From Marinoscillum luteum (lineage in GTDB: Bacteria > Bacteroidota > Bacteroidia > Cytophagales > Cyclobacteriaceae), in NCBI RefSeq assembly GCF_044005705.1, contig NZ_JBIPKE010000020.1, forward strand, positions 310,001-374,000: DNA of 64,000 nt, given 5' to 3'. Position numbers and translations under genes: made by a program. The first letter of the stretch is position 1. Each line of letters begins with the position of its first letter. Shown here piece by piece: positions 19,198-27,605 of this stretch. Under the pieces are notes generated by a model. It was not told where the DNA came from and made no database searches. It was given only the letters and a program-made list of their open reading frames with translations.

Positions 19198-20340
19198 ATG
19201 AAGAAGTATACTATGATTTTTTCACTCCTGTTTTATACCCTCTCGGGGTATTCTCAGAGTTGTACCAACCCGACAGGTTCGGTGATTAGTGGTACTAATA
19301 CCAATTACAATTGTCATCAATACGTAAAAGCAGCCCTGGTCAAAGGCTGGGTGAACATGAGCAATGGTTATCCAAGTAACCAAAGCAGCATTCCAAACCT
19401 TAGCTCGGCCACAATAGAGACCGACAATGATTTCATTCGGGTATGCAACAACTATGAGGCGAAAGCCATTTCCATGAATCACGCTCAAAACAATGCGGAT
19501 CACTCGGCGGTGGTACTCAATGGTGGGATGTACTCATATGATTATGGCAATTTGGCCAGCACACCGGGGTTCGGATCACAAGTTTACACCCATGGTCATG
19601 CCCGGTCATTTACCAATGCCTGTAGTCACAAGTTTTACTCTACCACCTCGGATGTGAGCATATCCGGACCATCTTCTGTACCCACAGGAGCTACTGCCAC
19701 CTACACACTCTCTGCTCCTTCCAATATATCTGCAGATCATTGGGGGGTGAACACTACCTATTTTGACATCCTTTCGTCCAATAGCTCTTCGGTCACGGTA
19801 AAGGCTAAGTCCTCTGCCGGGTCAGGGTATGTGAAAGTGTATTTACGAACGTCTTGTATGAGTTCGGGTGAATTTAAGCCCAGCAAACAAAAGACCGTTA
19901 GTGTGGTGGCGGACTGTACAGGCACACTCAACGGAGGTGCACTCTATACCTTCAACAATGTGAGCAGTGGAGCCTCCAATACAGTAGCGATGAATTTGTC
20001 CAGCTGGACCTGGGTAAAAACCTCCGGAAGTCCCAGCTACTGGTACACCGGATCGGGTGGAAAATACATGTATTTCTCGCTCTCCAGTGGATGCGCCACC
20101 TTCAATGCATACAACTCATCTTGTAACCTCACCTTGACTTTCTGTGCTTATGGTGGGTATACCATGCAATATGATGACAATGAACCAATGGAATATCAGG
20201 TGCATAATCTGCTAACCAATAAACTGGAACGAAAAGGCACTGCCGCTCCGGCTGATGAGCCAGAGATGCTCAGAGACCTGCCGGCAGGATTGTATGTACT
20301 CTCCATTGGGAATACCAAAAAGAAGGTCTTAATTAAATAA
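19198..20340 (+). CDS. Secreted protein with CHAP/NlpC-like N-domain and T9SS-like tail
   Basis: A 380-residue exported protein. ATG 19198 starts a signal peptide (MKKYTMIFSLLFYTLSGYSQ); the ATG at 19159 adds thirteen hydrophilic residues before it. Residues 30-150 contain YNCHQYVKAAL (Cys39 at the start of a helix) and DHSAVVL (His102 at the start of a strand), the spacing and setting typical of CHAP/NlpC-P60 cysteine amidases. This assignment is an inference and the third catalytic residue is not clear. A PKD/Ig-like segment (ISGPSSVPTGATATYTL) and a second beta region follow. The end (LPAGLYVLSIGNTKKKVLIK) resembles a degenerate T9SS sorting domain. Confidence 0.72.
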   Translation: MKKYTMIFSLLFYTLSGYSQSCTNPTGSVISGTNTNYNCHQYVKAALVKGWVNMSNGYPSNQSSIPNLSSATIETDNDFIRVCNNYEAKAISMNHAQNNADHSAVVLNGGMYSYDYGNLASTPGFGSQVYTHGHARSFTNACSHKFYSTTSDVSISGPSSVPTGATATYTLSAPSNISADHWGVNTTYFDILSSNSSSVTVKAKSSAGSGYVKVYLRTSCMSSGEFKPSKQKTVSVVADCTGTLNGGALYTFNNVSSGASNTVAMNLSSWTWVKTSGSPSYWYTGSGGKYMYFSLSSGCATFNAYNSSCNLTLTFCAYGGYTMQYDDNEPMEYQVHNLLTNKLERKGTAAPADEPEMLRDLPAGLYVLSIGNTKKKVLIK

Positions 20341-20372
20341 ATCAGTTTCACCTCATACTGTACCTCAAAACA

Positions 20373-20400
20373 AAAAAACGCGGGCATGGCCCGCGTTTTT
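20373..20400. terminator. Bidirectional rho-independent terminator
   Basis: An A-run, CGCGGGC-ATG-GCCCGCG-type stem and T-run, between convergent genes ending at 20340 and 20427. Confidence 0.9.
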
Positions 20401-20426
20401 CATATACGTTTTAAGAAATGAGGTTA

Positions 20427-21965
20427 TCAGTCCACGAAAAGCGAAGCAGGTGACTCTATGGTGACCTTCTTCACATTCATAGGGTAGGCTTCCACCTTTT
20501 TATCAGCTTCAAACACACGCTCAGGCAAACTCTCTCTGATAATGTTTGAATAAGACATAGGAGAGGGAGCGTTGGTCATCAGGCTCTTTTTGAGTGGCTC
20601 AGCTTCATTGCTATCGGTGATCATGGTGATGTACATATTTTCGGTCTGCAGGTACTTGGCAGCCGCGGCATTCACTTCCTCCAGCGTCAGTTTAGCCAGT
20701 TTGGCATCCATCTCTGCTATGTAGTTTTCCATACCGTAAAACTGTGAATCCATCAGGAAACCCAGCTGCCGCTCAGGTGACTGAATGTATAGCTTCATGT
20801 AGCTTCTGAGAAACTGTCTGGTCAATTCAAACTCATCGGCTGTCAGCCCTTCATTTTTCACCCGGTCTATTTCGTTCAGTGCCATGCGCATGGCAAAGTG
20901 TGCATGACCGATTTTGATATCGCCGAGCTCAGGATACTGGCTTTTCAGGCTATAGGCTGTTTGTACAGGTCGGATCCAGATGGCCAGGTAATTCTGACTT
21001 CTGGGAAAGCCCGTAAGCGGAAGCTGATTGCTCCCCCCGGCCTCATACCACTCTATGTAGGTATAGTCACCATAGTTCATAGATCTGGTTTCCCTGATCA
21101 GCTGATACAGTTTGGAATAAGACTTGCGATGCTCGCCGAGATAAGAGTTCACCACCAACATGGCTGGCCAGTCAGCGGAAGCTCTGTTGATACTGATGGG
21201 ATAGCCCGTGAAAATAGCCGTACCCAGATTGTCTGGTTTGGTCACCAACTGCACCTGAATGCCATCAGGCATGGCTACTTCTCCCAACTCGGGAACCGTA
21301 GGCTGAGTATCTGGCAGGCTGTTGATGTCCGCTTTGAGGGTTTCCAAAAAAGAAGCTGGATAGTCCCCGGCAATCCCGATGGTCACGTTATTTCTGGTAA
21401 AGAAAGCCTTGTAGTGATTCACCACATCTTCTCGAGTGATGTTGGCAAGCCCGTTGATGGAGCCCCGCTTCATATGTGCGTATCGTGTACCGGCAAAAAG
21501 TCTCGCTTCCAGGGCCATTTTACTAAAGTCCTCATCAGAGCTGGCTTTGATCACTTCCTTCACGTACACCTCCGTATTGGACTTTACACGACTAAAATCA
21601 CGCTCGGCAAAACTGGGGTTCAGGAGCAGGCTCCTGAAAATGGTGTAAAACTCATTCAGAAAGTCTTTATGTACTTCGAAGGTAAATGTGGTCATCTCCT
21701 TGTCAGTGAAGGCCCTGTATTGAGCGGCCATAGGATACAGCAGGTCATCAATTTCTGATTTGGTATACTGATCACTCCCTGTCTCAGTGAGGACAGTAGC
21801 TGTCAGGTTGGTGAGTCCTTCTTTACCCACCGGGTCACTCATCGACCCATTCTCAAAGGCAATTTTCACAACAATCTTGGTAGAAGCCATAGGCAACTCC
21901 ACCACCTTCTGAGCTGTAGCAGTCAAACTCAACAGGCTCAAAAACATATATACTAGATTCTTCAT
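20427..21965 (-). CDS. M16 peptidase-like protein, non-catalytic partner
   Basis: A 512-residue exported M16-family protein (signal peptide MKNLVYMFLSLLSLTATAQ). It has the M16 fold pattern (KIAFENGSMSDPVGKEGLTNLTATVL; FFTRNNVTIGIAGDY) but no HxxEH zinc motif at the expected N-terminal place. The C-terminal domain has the RETRSMNYGDYTYIEW segment matching the substrate-binding Arg/Tyr region. Its gene starts 10 bases after the catalytic M16 lipoprotein gene at 21976-23355, so the two most likely form a heterodimeric peptidase, as known for two-subunit bacterial M16B enzymes. A terminator faces it at 20373-20400. Confidence 0.88.
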   Translation of the reverse strand: MKNLVYMFLSLLSLTATAQKVVELPMASTKIVVKIAFENGSMSDPVGKEGLTNLTATVLTETGSDQYTKSEIDDLLYPMAAQYRAFTDKEMTTFTFEVHKDFLNEFYTIFRSLLLNPSFAERDFSRVKSNTEVYVKEVIKASSDEDFSKMALEARLFAGTRYAHMKRGSINGLANITREDVVNHYKAFFTRNNVTIGIAGDYPASFLETLKADINSLPDTQPTVPELGEVAMPDGIQVQLVTKPDNLGTAIFTGYPISINRASADWPAMLVVNSYLGEHRKSYSKLYQLIRETRSMNYGDYTYIEWYEAGGSNQLPLTGFPRSQNYLAIWIRPVQTAYSLKSQYPELGDIKIGHAHFAMRMALNEIDRVKNEGLTADEFELTRQFLRSYMKLYIQSPERQLGFLMDSQFYGMENYIAEMDAKLAKLTLEEVNAAAAKYLQTENMYITMITDSNEAEPLKKSLMTNAPSPMSYSNIIRESLPERVFEADKKVEAYPMNVKKVTIESPASLFVD

Positions 21966-21975
21966 TTTGATCGGG

Positions 21976-23355
21976 TTAAAGTTTGATGTTCAATTCTTCT
22001 GACACCTGCAATTCCTCATCCGGAGAAATGGTAGCCACAGTAAGGTGCTCATCCACAAAGTACTTGTTGGCTACTCGCATGATATCCTCTGCGGTCACTG
22101 CATCGTAGTTGGCAAATGCCTTATTTACATCTGCAGGATTACCGGTAAGCCATATATACCATGATAGCGAATTGGCGATATCGCTGGGGTTGTCTATACC
22201 CATGGCATAGCTGTACTTAATGAAACTCTTGGTTTGGGTGAGCGCTATGGAATCAACCGGATTGGTCTTCAGGTCTGTCAGCACTTTATCAATTTCTGCT
22301 TTTACATAAGCCATATCCGATTTGTCCACGAGCATGGCATCTACTGACCACAAGCCTGGATCCACGGTGTTCAACCCTCCGGCAGAAAGCTCCCGAACCT
22401 TTTGCTCTTCTACTACCAGCTTCTTGTAGATGTCAGACTTTTGTGAAAAGGCCAGGCTGCTGATGACGTCCAGAATGGCCATGTCTTTATTCTCAACAGA
22501 AAATCCGGGGCCTTTGTAATTCAGATTAAGAATCGGAGGAAAATTGGCTTCCTGTACGTGTGCAAATCTGGTTTCGGTCTGTTCGGGTTCCTGAGTGATC
22601 TCCTGAGTAAAGGTGCCTCGCTCCCACTCACCGAAGTACTTACGCGCCAGGTCATTCACCTTGTCGCTGGTGACATCTCCCACTACCAGCACCGTGCAAT
22701 ATTCGGGTCGGTAGTAGCGATCAAAAAACTCCAGCGAGTAGTCATACTGATTGGGCATGTCCACTACATCCTCCCAGTACCCAATGGTGGTGTGAGAATA
22801 GGTGTGGGTAGTAAAGGCCGTATTATACGTCTTTTCGTACAACTTCATGTACGGGCTGGTATAGCTCTTGGTATACTCTCCCTTCACAGCACCCGCTTCT
22901 ACTTTGAAATCTTCCTCGGAATATTTGAGGTTCATAAATCGATCCGATTCCAATTCAAACATCTTGTCAAGCATCTCCGCATTTCCTGTCATGTGATAGA
23001 CCGTGCGATCCCACCAGGTGTTGGCGTTGGCTGCTGCACCTATGGCTTTCAGCGCTTCGCTGTACTCTGCTTTCGAGTACTTATCGGTGCCACGAAACAT
23101 CATGTGCTCGAAGAAATGGGCAAAACCTGTTTTTCCTTCTTCTACTTCATCACGGCTACCCACTCTCACTACAATAAAAAATGAAGCAAGTCCGGGGCTA
23201 TTGTAGGGTACTGTGACCACATTCAAGCCGTTGTCCAGTTTGGTTTGCTGGATGGGATAAGGGAATATACCCTCCTCCTTTGGGGTGTCTGGCTGAGGTG
23301 TACACCCCATAGCCAGCAGTAATACAGCCATAGAGGCTACTAGATAATTTCTCAT
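21976..23355 (-). CDS. M16 metallopeptidase, catalytic lipoprotein subunit
   Basis: A 459-residue lipoprotein peptidase. The ATG at 23355 gives a type II signal peptide ending in the lipobox LAMGC; the longer frame from 23454 would bury it behind 33 residues, so I reject that start. The zinc motif HFFEH is in GFAHFFEHMMFRG, and the third ligand Glu is likely within VEAGAVKGEYTKSY. The second domain (about 230-440) follows the M16 pattern. It is followed closely by its non-catalytic partner. The lipid anchor would tether the complex to a membrane on the periplasmic face. This is the split counterpart of the fused enzyme at 12581. Confidence 0.9.
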   Translation of the reverse strand: MRNYLVASMAVLLLAMGCTPQPDTPKEEGIFPYPIQQTKLDNGLNVVTVPYNSPGLASFFIVVRVGSRDEVEEGKTGFAHFFEHMMFRGTDKYSKAEYSEALKAIGAAANANTWWDRTVYHMTGNAEMLDKMFELESDRFMNLKYSEEDFKVEAGAVKGEYTKSYTSPYMKLYEKTYNTAFTTHTYSHTTIGYWEDVVDMPNQYDYSLEFFDRYYRPEYCTVLVVGDVTSDKVNDLARKYFGEWERGTFTQEITQEPEQTETRFAHVQEANFPPILNLNYKGPGFSVENKDMAILDVISSLAFSQKSDIYKKLVVEEQKVRELSAGGLNTVDPGLWSVDAMLVDKSDMAYVKAEIDKVLTDLKTNPVDSIALTQTKSFIKYSYAMGIDNPSDIANSLSWYIWLTGNPADVNKAFANYDAVTAEDIMRVANKYFVDEHLTVATISPDEELQVSEELNIKL

Positions 23356-23495
23356 GGTTAATGGTTTTTTTTCTAAAATTAACAGAAATAATTGGAGGTA
23401 GCCTAAGGTCTGTTTTGAATGGGCAATAAGTCTTCTGAACGGGTAGAACCGCATGGAGACTATAATTTCATTTCAATCAGGAGAGGGTACCTCTT

Positions 23496-24398
23496 TTAAT
23501 CCAACGGTAAATTATAAACCAGCCGGATATCTAAGATAGGTCCGGCAGAAAAATCCACATTTTGCTGAGTCCGATCATCACCAAAGGTCGCAATAGTGAT
23601 GCGAAAGTCAACCTCATCGCCCTCATTAAACTGTCTGTAGCTCCTGCCCAGTGCATAGCCGAAGCGCGCCTCAAAGTGCAGGTTTCCAGCTAGTCGATAG
23701 CGACCATACAGGCTCAAATCCACACTCTTTCGCTCAATATAATCCCCATTATATACCGGATCTCCCAGCTGAAAAGAGGTGATCAGACCAAACAAGCTCA
23801 GCCCCATACCCAACCGGGGATGAGCCTGATAATTGAGTTTACCGAAAACAGGGAGTAGACCGTTGATTGACCACCGCTCCGAAATCTTCCAATCCACAAA
23901 AACCAGCGGCACGAACATGTGACCAAAGAGCTCCCGATTATACATGAGCCCATAGCGCATGAGCAACCGATCGCTGTATTTTTTCTCAAACAAGCCAATT
24001 CCGCCCAGCTGACCATGCTGCCAATCCAGCTGCTGGAAATCGGACATTAACCGTGGTGCCAGCAGCAACTGAAACCCTGTAGTTTCGCTGAGCTTTCGCA
24101 CCAGACCTGCTTGTAAAATCAAACCATGAAGGCGGGTAGGGTCAATGACACTGGAGGCTCCGTCATAGTCCACGACAAACCCCTGATAGGTGAGGTCGTT
24201 ATACCAAATAGTGGATTCAGAAAAGACAATGGGTATTTTGAGATTGAGGAGCGCCACATTTTCTGCAGCATTCGCCTGCTGCCCTGAGACGGGTTGGCTA
24301 AAGCCATGTTTGTAGGAAAGGGTGAATAGATCAATGCTACTCTGCCCATACGCAAAGCAGGAGATCATCCATAGTGCAAAATAGAACTGTCTTTTCAC
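23496..24398 (-). CDS. Outer-membrane beta-barrel protein (DUF6268-like)
   Basis: A 300-residue exported protein with a signal peptide (ends SCFAYGQ) and alternating hydrophobic/polar strands ending in a terminal strand ILDIRLVYNLPLD, as in outer-membrane barrels. Segments such as IWYNDLTYQGFVVDY, LQAGLVRKLSETTGFQLLLAPRLMSDF and RYRLAGNLHFEARFGYALGRSY suit the DUF6268 family, although I cannot confirm this without a search. It is monocistronic, about 140 bases upstream of the M16 pair on the same strand. Transport role unknown. Confidence 0.7.
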   Translation of the reverse strand: MKRQFYFALWMISCFAYGQSSIDLFTLSYKHGFSQPVSGQQANAAENVALLNLKIPIVFSESTIWYNDLTYQGFVVDYDGASSVIDPTRLHGLILQAGLVRKLSETTGFQLLLAPRLMSDFQQLDWQHGQLGGIGLFEKKYSDRLLMRYGLMYNRELFGHMFVPLVFVDWKISERWSINGLLPVFGKLNYQAHPRLGMGLSLFGLITSFQLGDPVYNGDYIERKSVDLSLYGRYRLAGNLHFEARFGYALGRSYRQFNEGDEVDFRITIATFGDDRTQQNVDFSAGPILDIRLVYNLPLD

Positions 24399-24790
24399 CC
24401 GATGAAATTAGTGAAAAGGAAGTACTTAAGAAATTGGAATCTTACTTAACTTCTTAATAGGAACCCAACTACTTAGACTTTCTGGAAAGCCATATTCGAA
24501 TTGAGTATAAAATTTTCACAACTGGACTTACTTCCCACAAAGATCAAATCAGCATGTGAATAAACCTGCCACTGTCTTTCCGAACTGCTATATCTCATTT
24601 TGAAACCGTTGTTACTTCTTCTTCCGAATAATTTACCGATCATGCGCTTAGTGTTTAGACCTCTAAATTAGTGGCAATAACAGGCCTGTTTGAGAATACT
24701 CGGTGAACAATGCCCTTTTCTCGTTGGGCCAAAAGCACAACCAAAACACCTGAAATTTCGAATAATGGAAAGTCTATTTTTTTAGAACAA
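24399..24790. other. Divergent intergenic region, no gene seen
   Basis: About 390 bases between the outer-membrane protein and the GrpB-family gene. An open frame continues upstream of the GrpB start to 24710, but its extra 27 residues are not GrpB-like. No hairpin or palindrome stood out. It presumably holds two promoters. Confidence 0.5.
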
Positions 24791-25345
24791 ATGACTCTTC
24801 ATCTTTCAGCCTATTCAGAAGCCTGGCCGGCCCATTTCGAAACCATGAAGGAAGCGCTCTTGCAGCTTTTCCCTGAAGATGTACGGGCGATTGAGCACGT
24901 TGGGAGCACCGCTGTACCGGGACTTATTGCCAAACCGGTCATTGATATTTTCATGGCGGTATCCCCCTTCAGAAAGGTAGAATTTTACGAAGAATTGCTT
25001 CAATCTGAGGGTTATCACTATGTGCCTACCGGAATGACCGAACGGTATCTGCTGGCGAGGCATACTCCCGAAGGAGTGTGGACACATAATTTGCATATTC
25101 TCCCATACAGTCCGGATTTTCTACTTCGTAATGAAATTCTTTTTCGGAATTACCTCAGAAAGAGCCCTGATCTGATACAGGAATACAACCGCCTCAAAAA
25201 GCACCTGTCTTCCATGCCGCTGGCTAGTCTGGAAGATTACACCCGCGCCAAGACAGGCTTCATTCAGCAGGTGGTAGACAAGGCCCGTAAGGCGTGTGGA
25301 CTACCCCGACAAAACGTTTGGACTATGGAGATCGAAGAAGCATAA
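24791..25345 (+). CDS. GrpB-family nucleotidyltransferase-fold protein
   Basis: A 184-residue soluble protein of the GrpB (UPF0157) family. The core EHVGSTAVPGLIAKPVIDIFMAV has the GS and acidic pattern of the nucleotidyltransferase fold, and it is followed by HNLHILPY and the helical LLRNEILFRNYLRKSPDLIQEYNRLK. The family was first noted by similarity to a glutamate-rich protein. Its activity is not established; some members are fused to dephospho-CoA kinase. I chose ATG 24791 because family similarity begins there. It converges on the J-domain gene at 25357 with 11 bases between. Confidence 0.85.
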   Translation: MTLHLSAYSEAWPAHFETMKEALLQLFPEDVRAIEHVGSTAVPGLIAKPVIDIFMAVSPFRKVEFYEELLQSEGYHYVPTGMTERYLLARHTPEGVWTHNLHILPYSPDFLLRNEILFRNYLRKSPDLIQEYNRLKKHLSSMPLASLEDYTRAKTGFIQQVVDKARKACGLPRQNVWTMEIEEA

Positions 25346-25356
25346 ACGGGGCCAGT

Positions 25357-26085
25357 TTAACTCCTGGTTCGTCTCCTGAGTTTGGCTATTCGATCGTCAT
25401 AATAGGCTTTCAACTCCTCCAGAAAAGTCATTGGGTCATCATATGTGGTGAGCACCCGATAGGTCTGTCTGTTTTTGGCTCGAGCCAGCTCTTGTTCCAC
25501 ATTCAACTTTTCCTGCTCCAGGTAATCATATGCCGGGGCGGTGGGCTGCACCGATGCAGCTGCTGGCGCCATCATAGACACCAACTCCTGATCACTGAAG
25601 ATATGCGCATGATACGCCCGAAGTGCTGCCAGGTCTCCTGATTGGTAAATGCTGATCAAACGTGCGGTCACGTCGGTAGCCACCTCCATTTTCTGATCAT
25701 CCATAGAAAACTTATCCGGGTGTACATGCATCATCGCTTCCCGGTAGATCCGCTTCATCTCCTTTTGATCAGATTCATTATGGACACGCTTGTTGTTCCT
25801 GACCACAGGTTTCAGCCCTTCAGGAGCCACGTAGTTTTTGCCCCTCCTCTTTTGCGCTAGACGCTGCTCCTTTTTGGCCAGTTTTTGCTGCTTGTAAAGC
25901 ACGGCGAGCTCCTGCTCTTCTATGAGCTCGTTGATCAGGTGAGCCCGCAGCTGGGCCTCAAAAGCGTGAGTGCTTTGCCGGATCTGCTCCAGTTCTGCCC
26001 GGAGGGCATCAATCTGAGCTTTCAACTCAGACAGTCGCTCGTTGGAAACATGATTGGAGACAAACAGCTCAGACTTCTTCGTCAT
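25357..26085 (-). CDS. J-domain-containing protein with N-terminal coiled coil
   Basis: A 242-residue soluble protein. Residues about 15-90 form a long charged coiled coil (LSELKAQIDALRAELEQIRQ; EQELAVLYKQQKLAKKEQR). Residues about 105-165 hold a J-domain-like helix pair with the invariant HPD in MHVHPDKF, the Hsp70-stimulating motif. The C-terminus is another charged helix (LEELKAYYDDRIAKLRRR). J-proteins recruit DnaK to clients. The lack of G/F and zinc regions makes it a class III type with an unknown client. Monocistronic. Confidence 0.8.
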   Translation of the reverse strand: MTKKSELFVSNHVSNERLSELKAQIDALRAELEQIRQSTHAFEAQLRAHLINELIEEQELAVLYKQQKLAKKEQRLAQKRRGKNYVAPEGLKPVVRNNKRVHNESDQKEMKRIYREAMMHVHPDKFSMDDQKMEVATDVTARLISIYQSGDLAALRAYHAHIFSDQELVSMMAPAAASVQPTAPAYDYLEQEKLNVEQELARAKNRQTYRVLTTYDDPMTFLEELKAYYDDRIAKLRRRTRS

Positions 26086-26242
26086 TGGTCAGGGTATGTT
26101 CAGATTTAGAAGCAAATTTAATGGTTTTGAAATGCCTTGCTGATGTCTTCCACGCTCTTAAAATAGCGGCAGAAATTGCTTCCCCATCTATCATGGTAAG
26201 CCGGTCGAACCATTGACAGGTGGGCAAATTGGCATTGAAAAT

Positions 26243-26385
26243 GTCATGCTGAGCTTGTCGAAGCACAGACATTTTCATCAATCTCAACAATCAAAATTTG
26301 AAACCAATGACAAAAAAAGCATTAAGGTTCCGCTTCATTTTGTCCTTTTATGGCATGTCTTATCCTTCGATGAACTCAGGATGAC
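26243..26385. repeat. REP/MITE-like imperfect inverted repeat
   Basis: GTCATGCTGAGCTTGTCGAAG at 26243-26263 and the reverse-oriented CTTCGATGAACTCAGGATGAC at 26365-26385 match in 16 of 21 positions. The motif resembles a dispersed palindromic element found between genes in many bacterial genomes. It sits in the non-coding gap 26086-26511. No transposase lies between the arms. Confidence 0.6.
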
Positions 26386-26440
26386 AATGCCAGGATCAGC
26401 GTGACAATGCCAGGATCAGCAGACAATGCCGGGATCAACT
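26382..26440 (+). repeat. Three-unit tandem repeat, about 20 bp each
   Basis: Three consecutive units around GACAATGCCAGGATCA (starting near 26382, 26401 and 26421) join the right arm of the inverted repeat. They lie just upstream of the alkylation-repair operon start, so copy number could affect its leader. Confidence 0.7.
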
Positions 26441-26511
26441 CCGCAATTTTCGGGTGGTACTGCCCACTACACTCTCCTACTTTTACCTCATATTTACTCA
26501 ACCAAAGAAAG

Positions 26512-27357
26512 ATGAACACTCAGGATCACATCAACTTTCAGCGCATCGCCGAGGCGATCGATTACATACAGGCCAACTTCCGCGACCAACCCAACCTGGA
26601 TGCGGTAGCGGAGCAAGTACACCTCAGTCCTTTTCATTTTCAGCGTCTCTTTACCGAATGGGCCGGCGTAAGCCCCAAGAAATTTCTGCAATACATCAGC
26701 ATTGCGCATGCTCGATCGCTTCTCAAAGATGGTCAGGCCACCCTCTCGGAAGCTACCCACCAAACGGGGCTATCTGGCACCGGCAGACTGCACGACCTCT
26801 TCATTAACATCGAAGGCATGACCCCCGCTGAATACAAAAACGGCGGCAAAAACCTGAAGATCAATTACAGCTATGCACACAGCCTGTTTGGAAATATCCT
26901 GGTGGCCAGTACCGCCAAAGGCATTTGTTACCTGGCCTTTGCCGATGATCCCAGCCTGGCCTTCTCTGAGCTAAAAAGCAAATTTCCCAATGCTTCCTAT
27001 GAGCAACGTCTGGATTTGATTCAGCAAAATGCCCTCTTCATCTTCACGCACGACTGGACCCAACTGGATGAAATCAAGCTCCACCTCAAGGGCACGGATT
27101 TTCAGCTGAAGGTTTGGGAGTCCCTGATCAGGATCCCCTCCGGAAGATTATCCACATACGGACAGATAGCCAGTGCAATCGACAAGCCCACGGCTTCACG
27201 AGCGGTAGGCACAGCCATTGGTGACAACCCCGTGGCCTACCTGATTCCCTGCCATCGTGTGATCCAGTCTACTGGCAGATTTGGGCAATATCACTGGGGT
27301 AGCAGTCGAAAAATGGCCATGATCGGCTGGGAGGCAGCACAAATGACGGAAAGATGA
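26512..27357 (+). CDS. AraC-HTH / O6-methylguanine-DNA methyltransferase fusion (Ada-like, no N-terminal zinc domain)
   Basis: A 281-residue protein equivalent to the C-terminal two thirds of Ada. An AraC-type double helix-turn-helix (about 8-105; NLDAVAEQVHLSPFHFQRLFTEWAGVSPKKFLQYI) is followed by an MGMT domain (about 115-281) with the acceptor motif IPCHRV (Cys247), the upstream LSTYGQIASAI helix and YHWGSSRKMAMIGWE. MGMT irreversibly takes the methyl group from O6-methylguanine. The fusion suggests it also controls its own operon. I chose ATG 26512; the longer frame runs back into the tandem repeats. Its stop overlaps the next gene by ATGA. Confidence 0.92.
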   Translation: MNTQDHINFQRIAEAIDYIQANFRDQPNLDAVAEQVHLSPFHFQRLFTEWAGVSPKKFLQYISIAHARSLLKDGQATLSEATHQTGLSGTGRLHDLFINIEGMTPAEYKNGGKNLKINYSYAHSLFGNILVASTAKGICYLAFADDPSLAFSELKSKFPNASYEQRLDLIQQNALFIFTHDWTQLDEIKLHLKGTDFQLKVWESLIRIPSGRLSTYGQIASAIDKPTASRAVGTAIGDNPVAYLIPCHRVIQSTGRFGQYHWGSSRKMAMIGWEAAQMTER

Positions 27358-27605
27358 CACCAGAATTGCATACCAGCATTACAGACAGGCAGCTGAAACT
27401 GATGATCAGAAACGGGAAGATTGGACTCGCAGGCAATCGTAAATTGAAGATCTACGGGAAGCTGCGCTGTGCCTCTGGCAAGCGAATGAAACGTGAAACC
27501 CGGATCTTTTTTGAACATGAACCCGAAGCTTTGACCCTCGGCTATCGCCCATGCGGTCACTGTATGCCTGCTGCCTTCAAAAAATGGAAACATGGAGCTA
27601 TTTAA
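27354..27605 (+). CDS. Stand-alone Ada zinc-domain-like protein, acceptor Cys missing
   Basis: An 83-residue protein resembling the N-terminal metal-binding domain of Ada (methylphosphotriester acceptor). The match is seen in KRETRIFFEHEPEALTLGYRPCGHCMPAAF. It has only Cys39, Cys67 and Cys70. By spacing these equal E. coli Ada Cys42, Cys69 and Cys72, and position 35, where the methyl-accepting Cys38 would be, is Gly. It is therefore unlikely to work as a normal acceptor and may be a structural or DNA-contact partner of the AraC-MGMT protein. It overlaps the upstream gene by 4 bases and the downstream one by 14. Confidence 0.8.
   Translation: MTPELHTSITDRQLKLMIRNGKIGLAGNRKLKIYGKLRCASGKRMKRETRIFFEHEPEALTLGYRPCGHCMPAAFKKWKHGAI

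Noticed and set aside
20898..21758. 286-codon plus-strand frame opposite the non-catalytic M16 gene
   Set aside because: A shadow frame; the minus-strand protein has clear M16 features.
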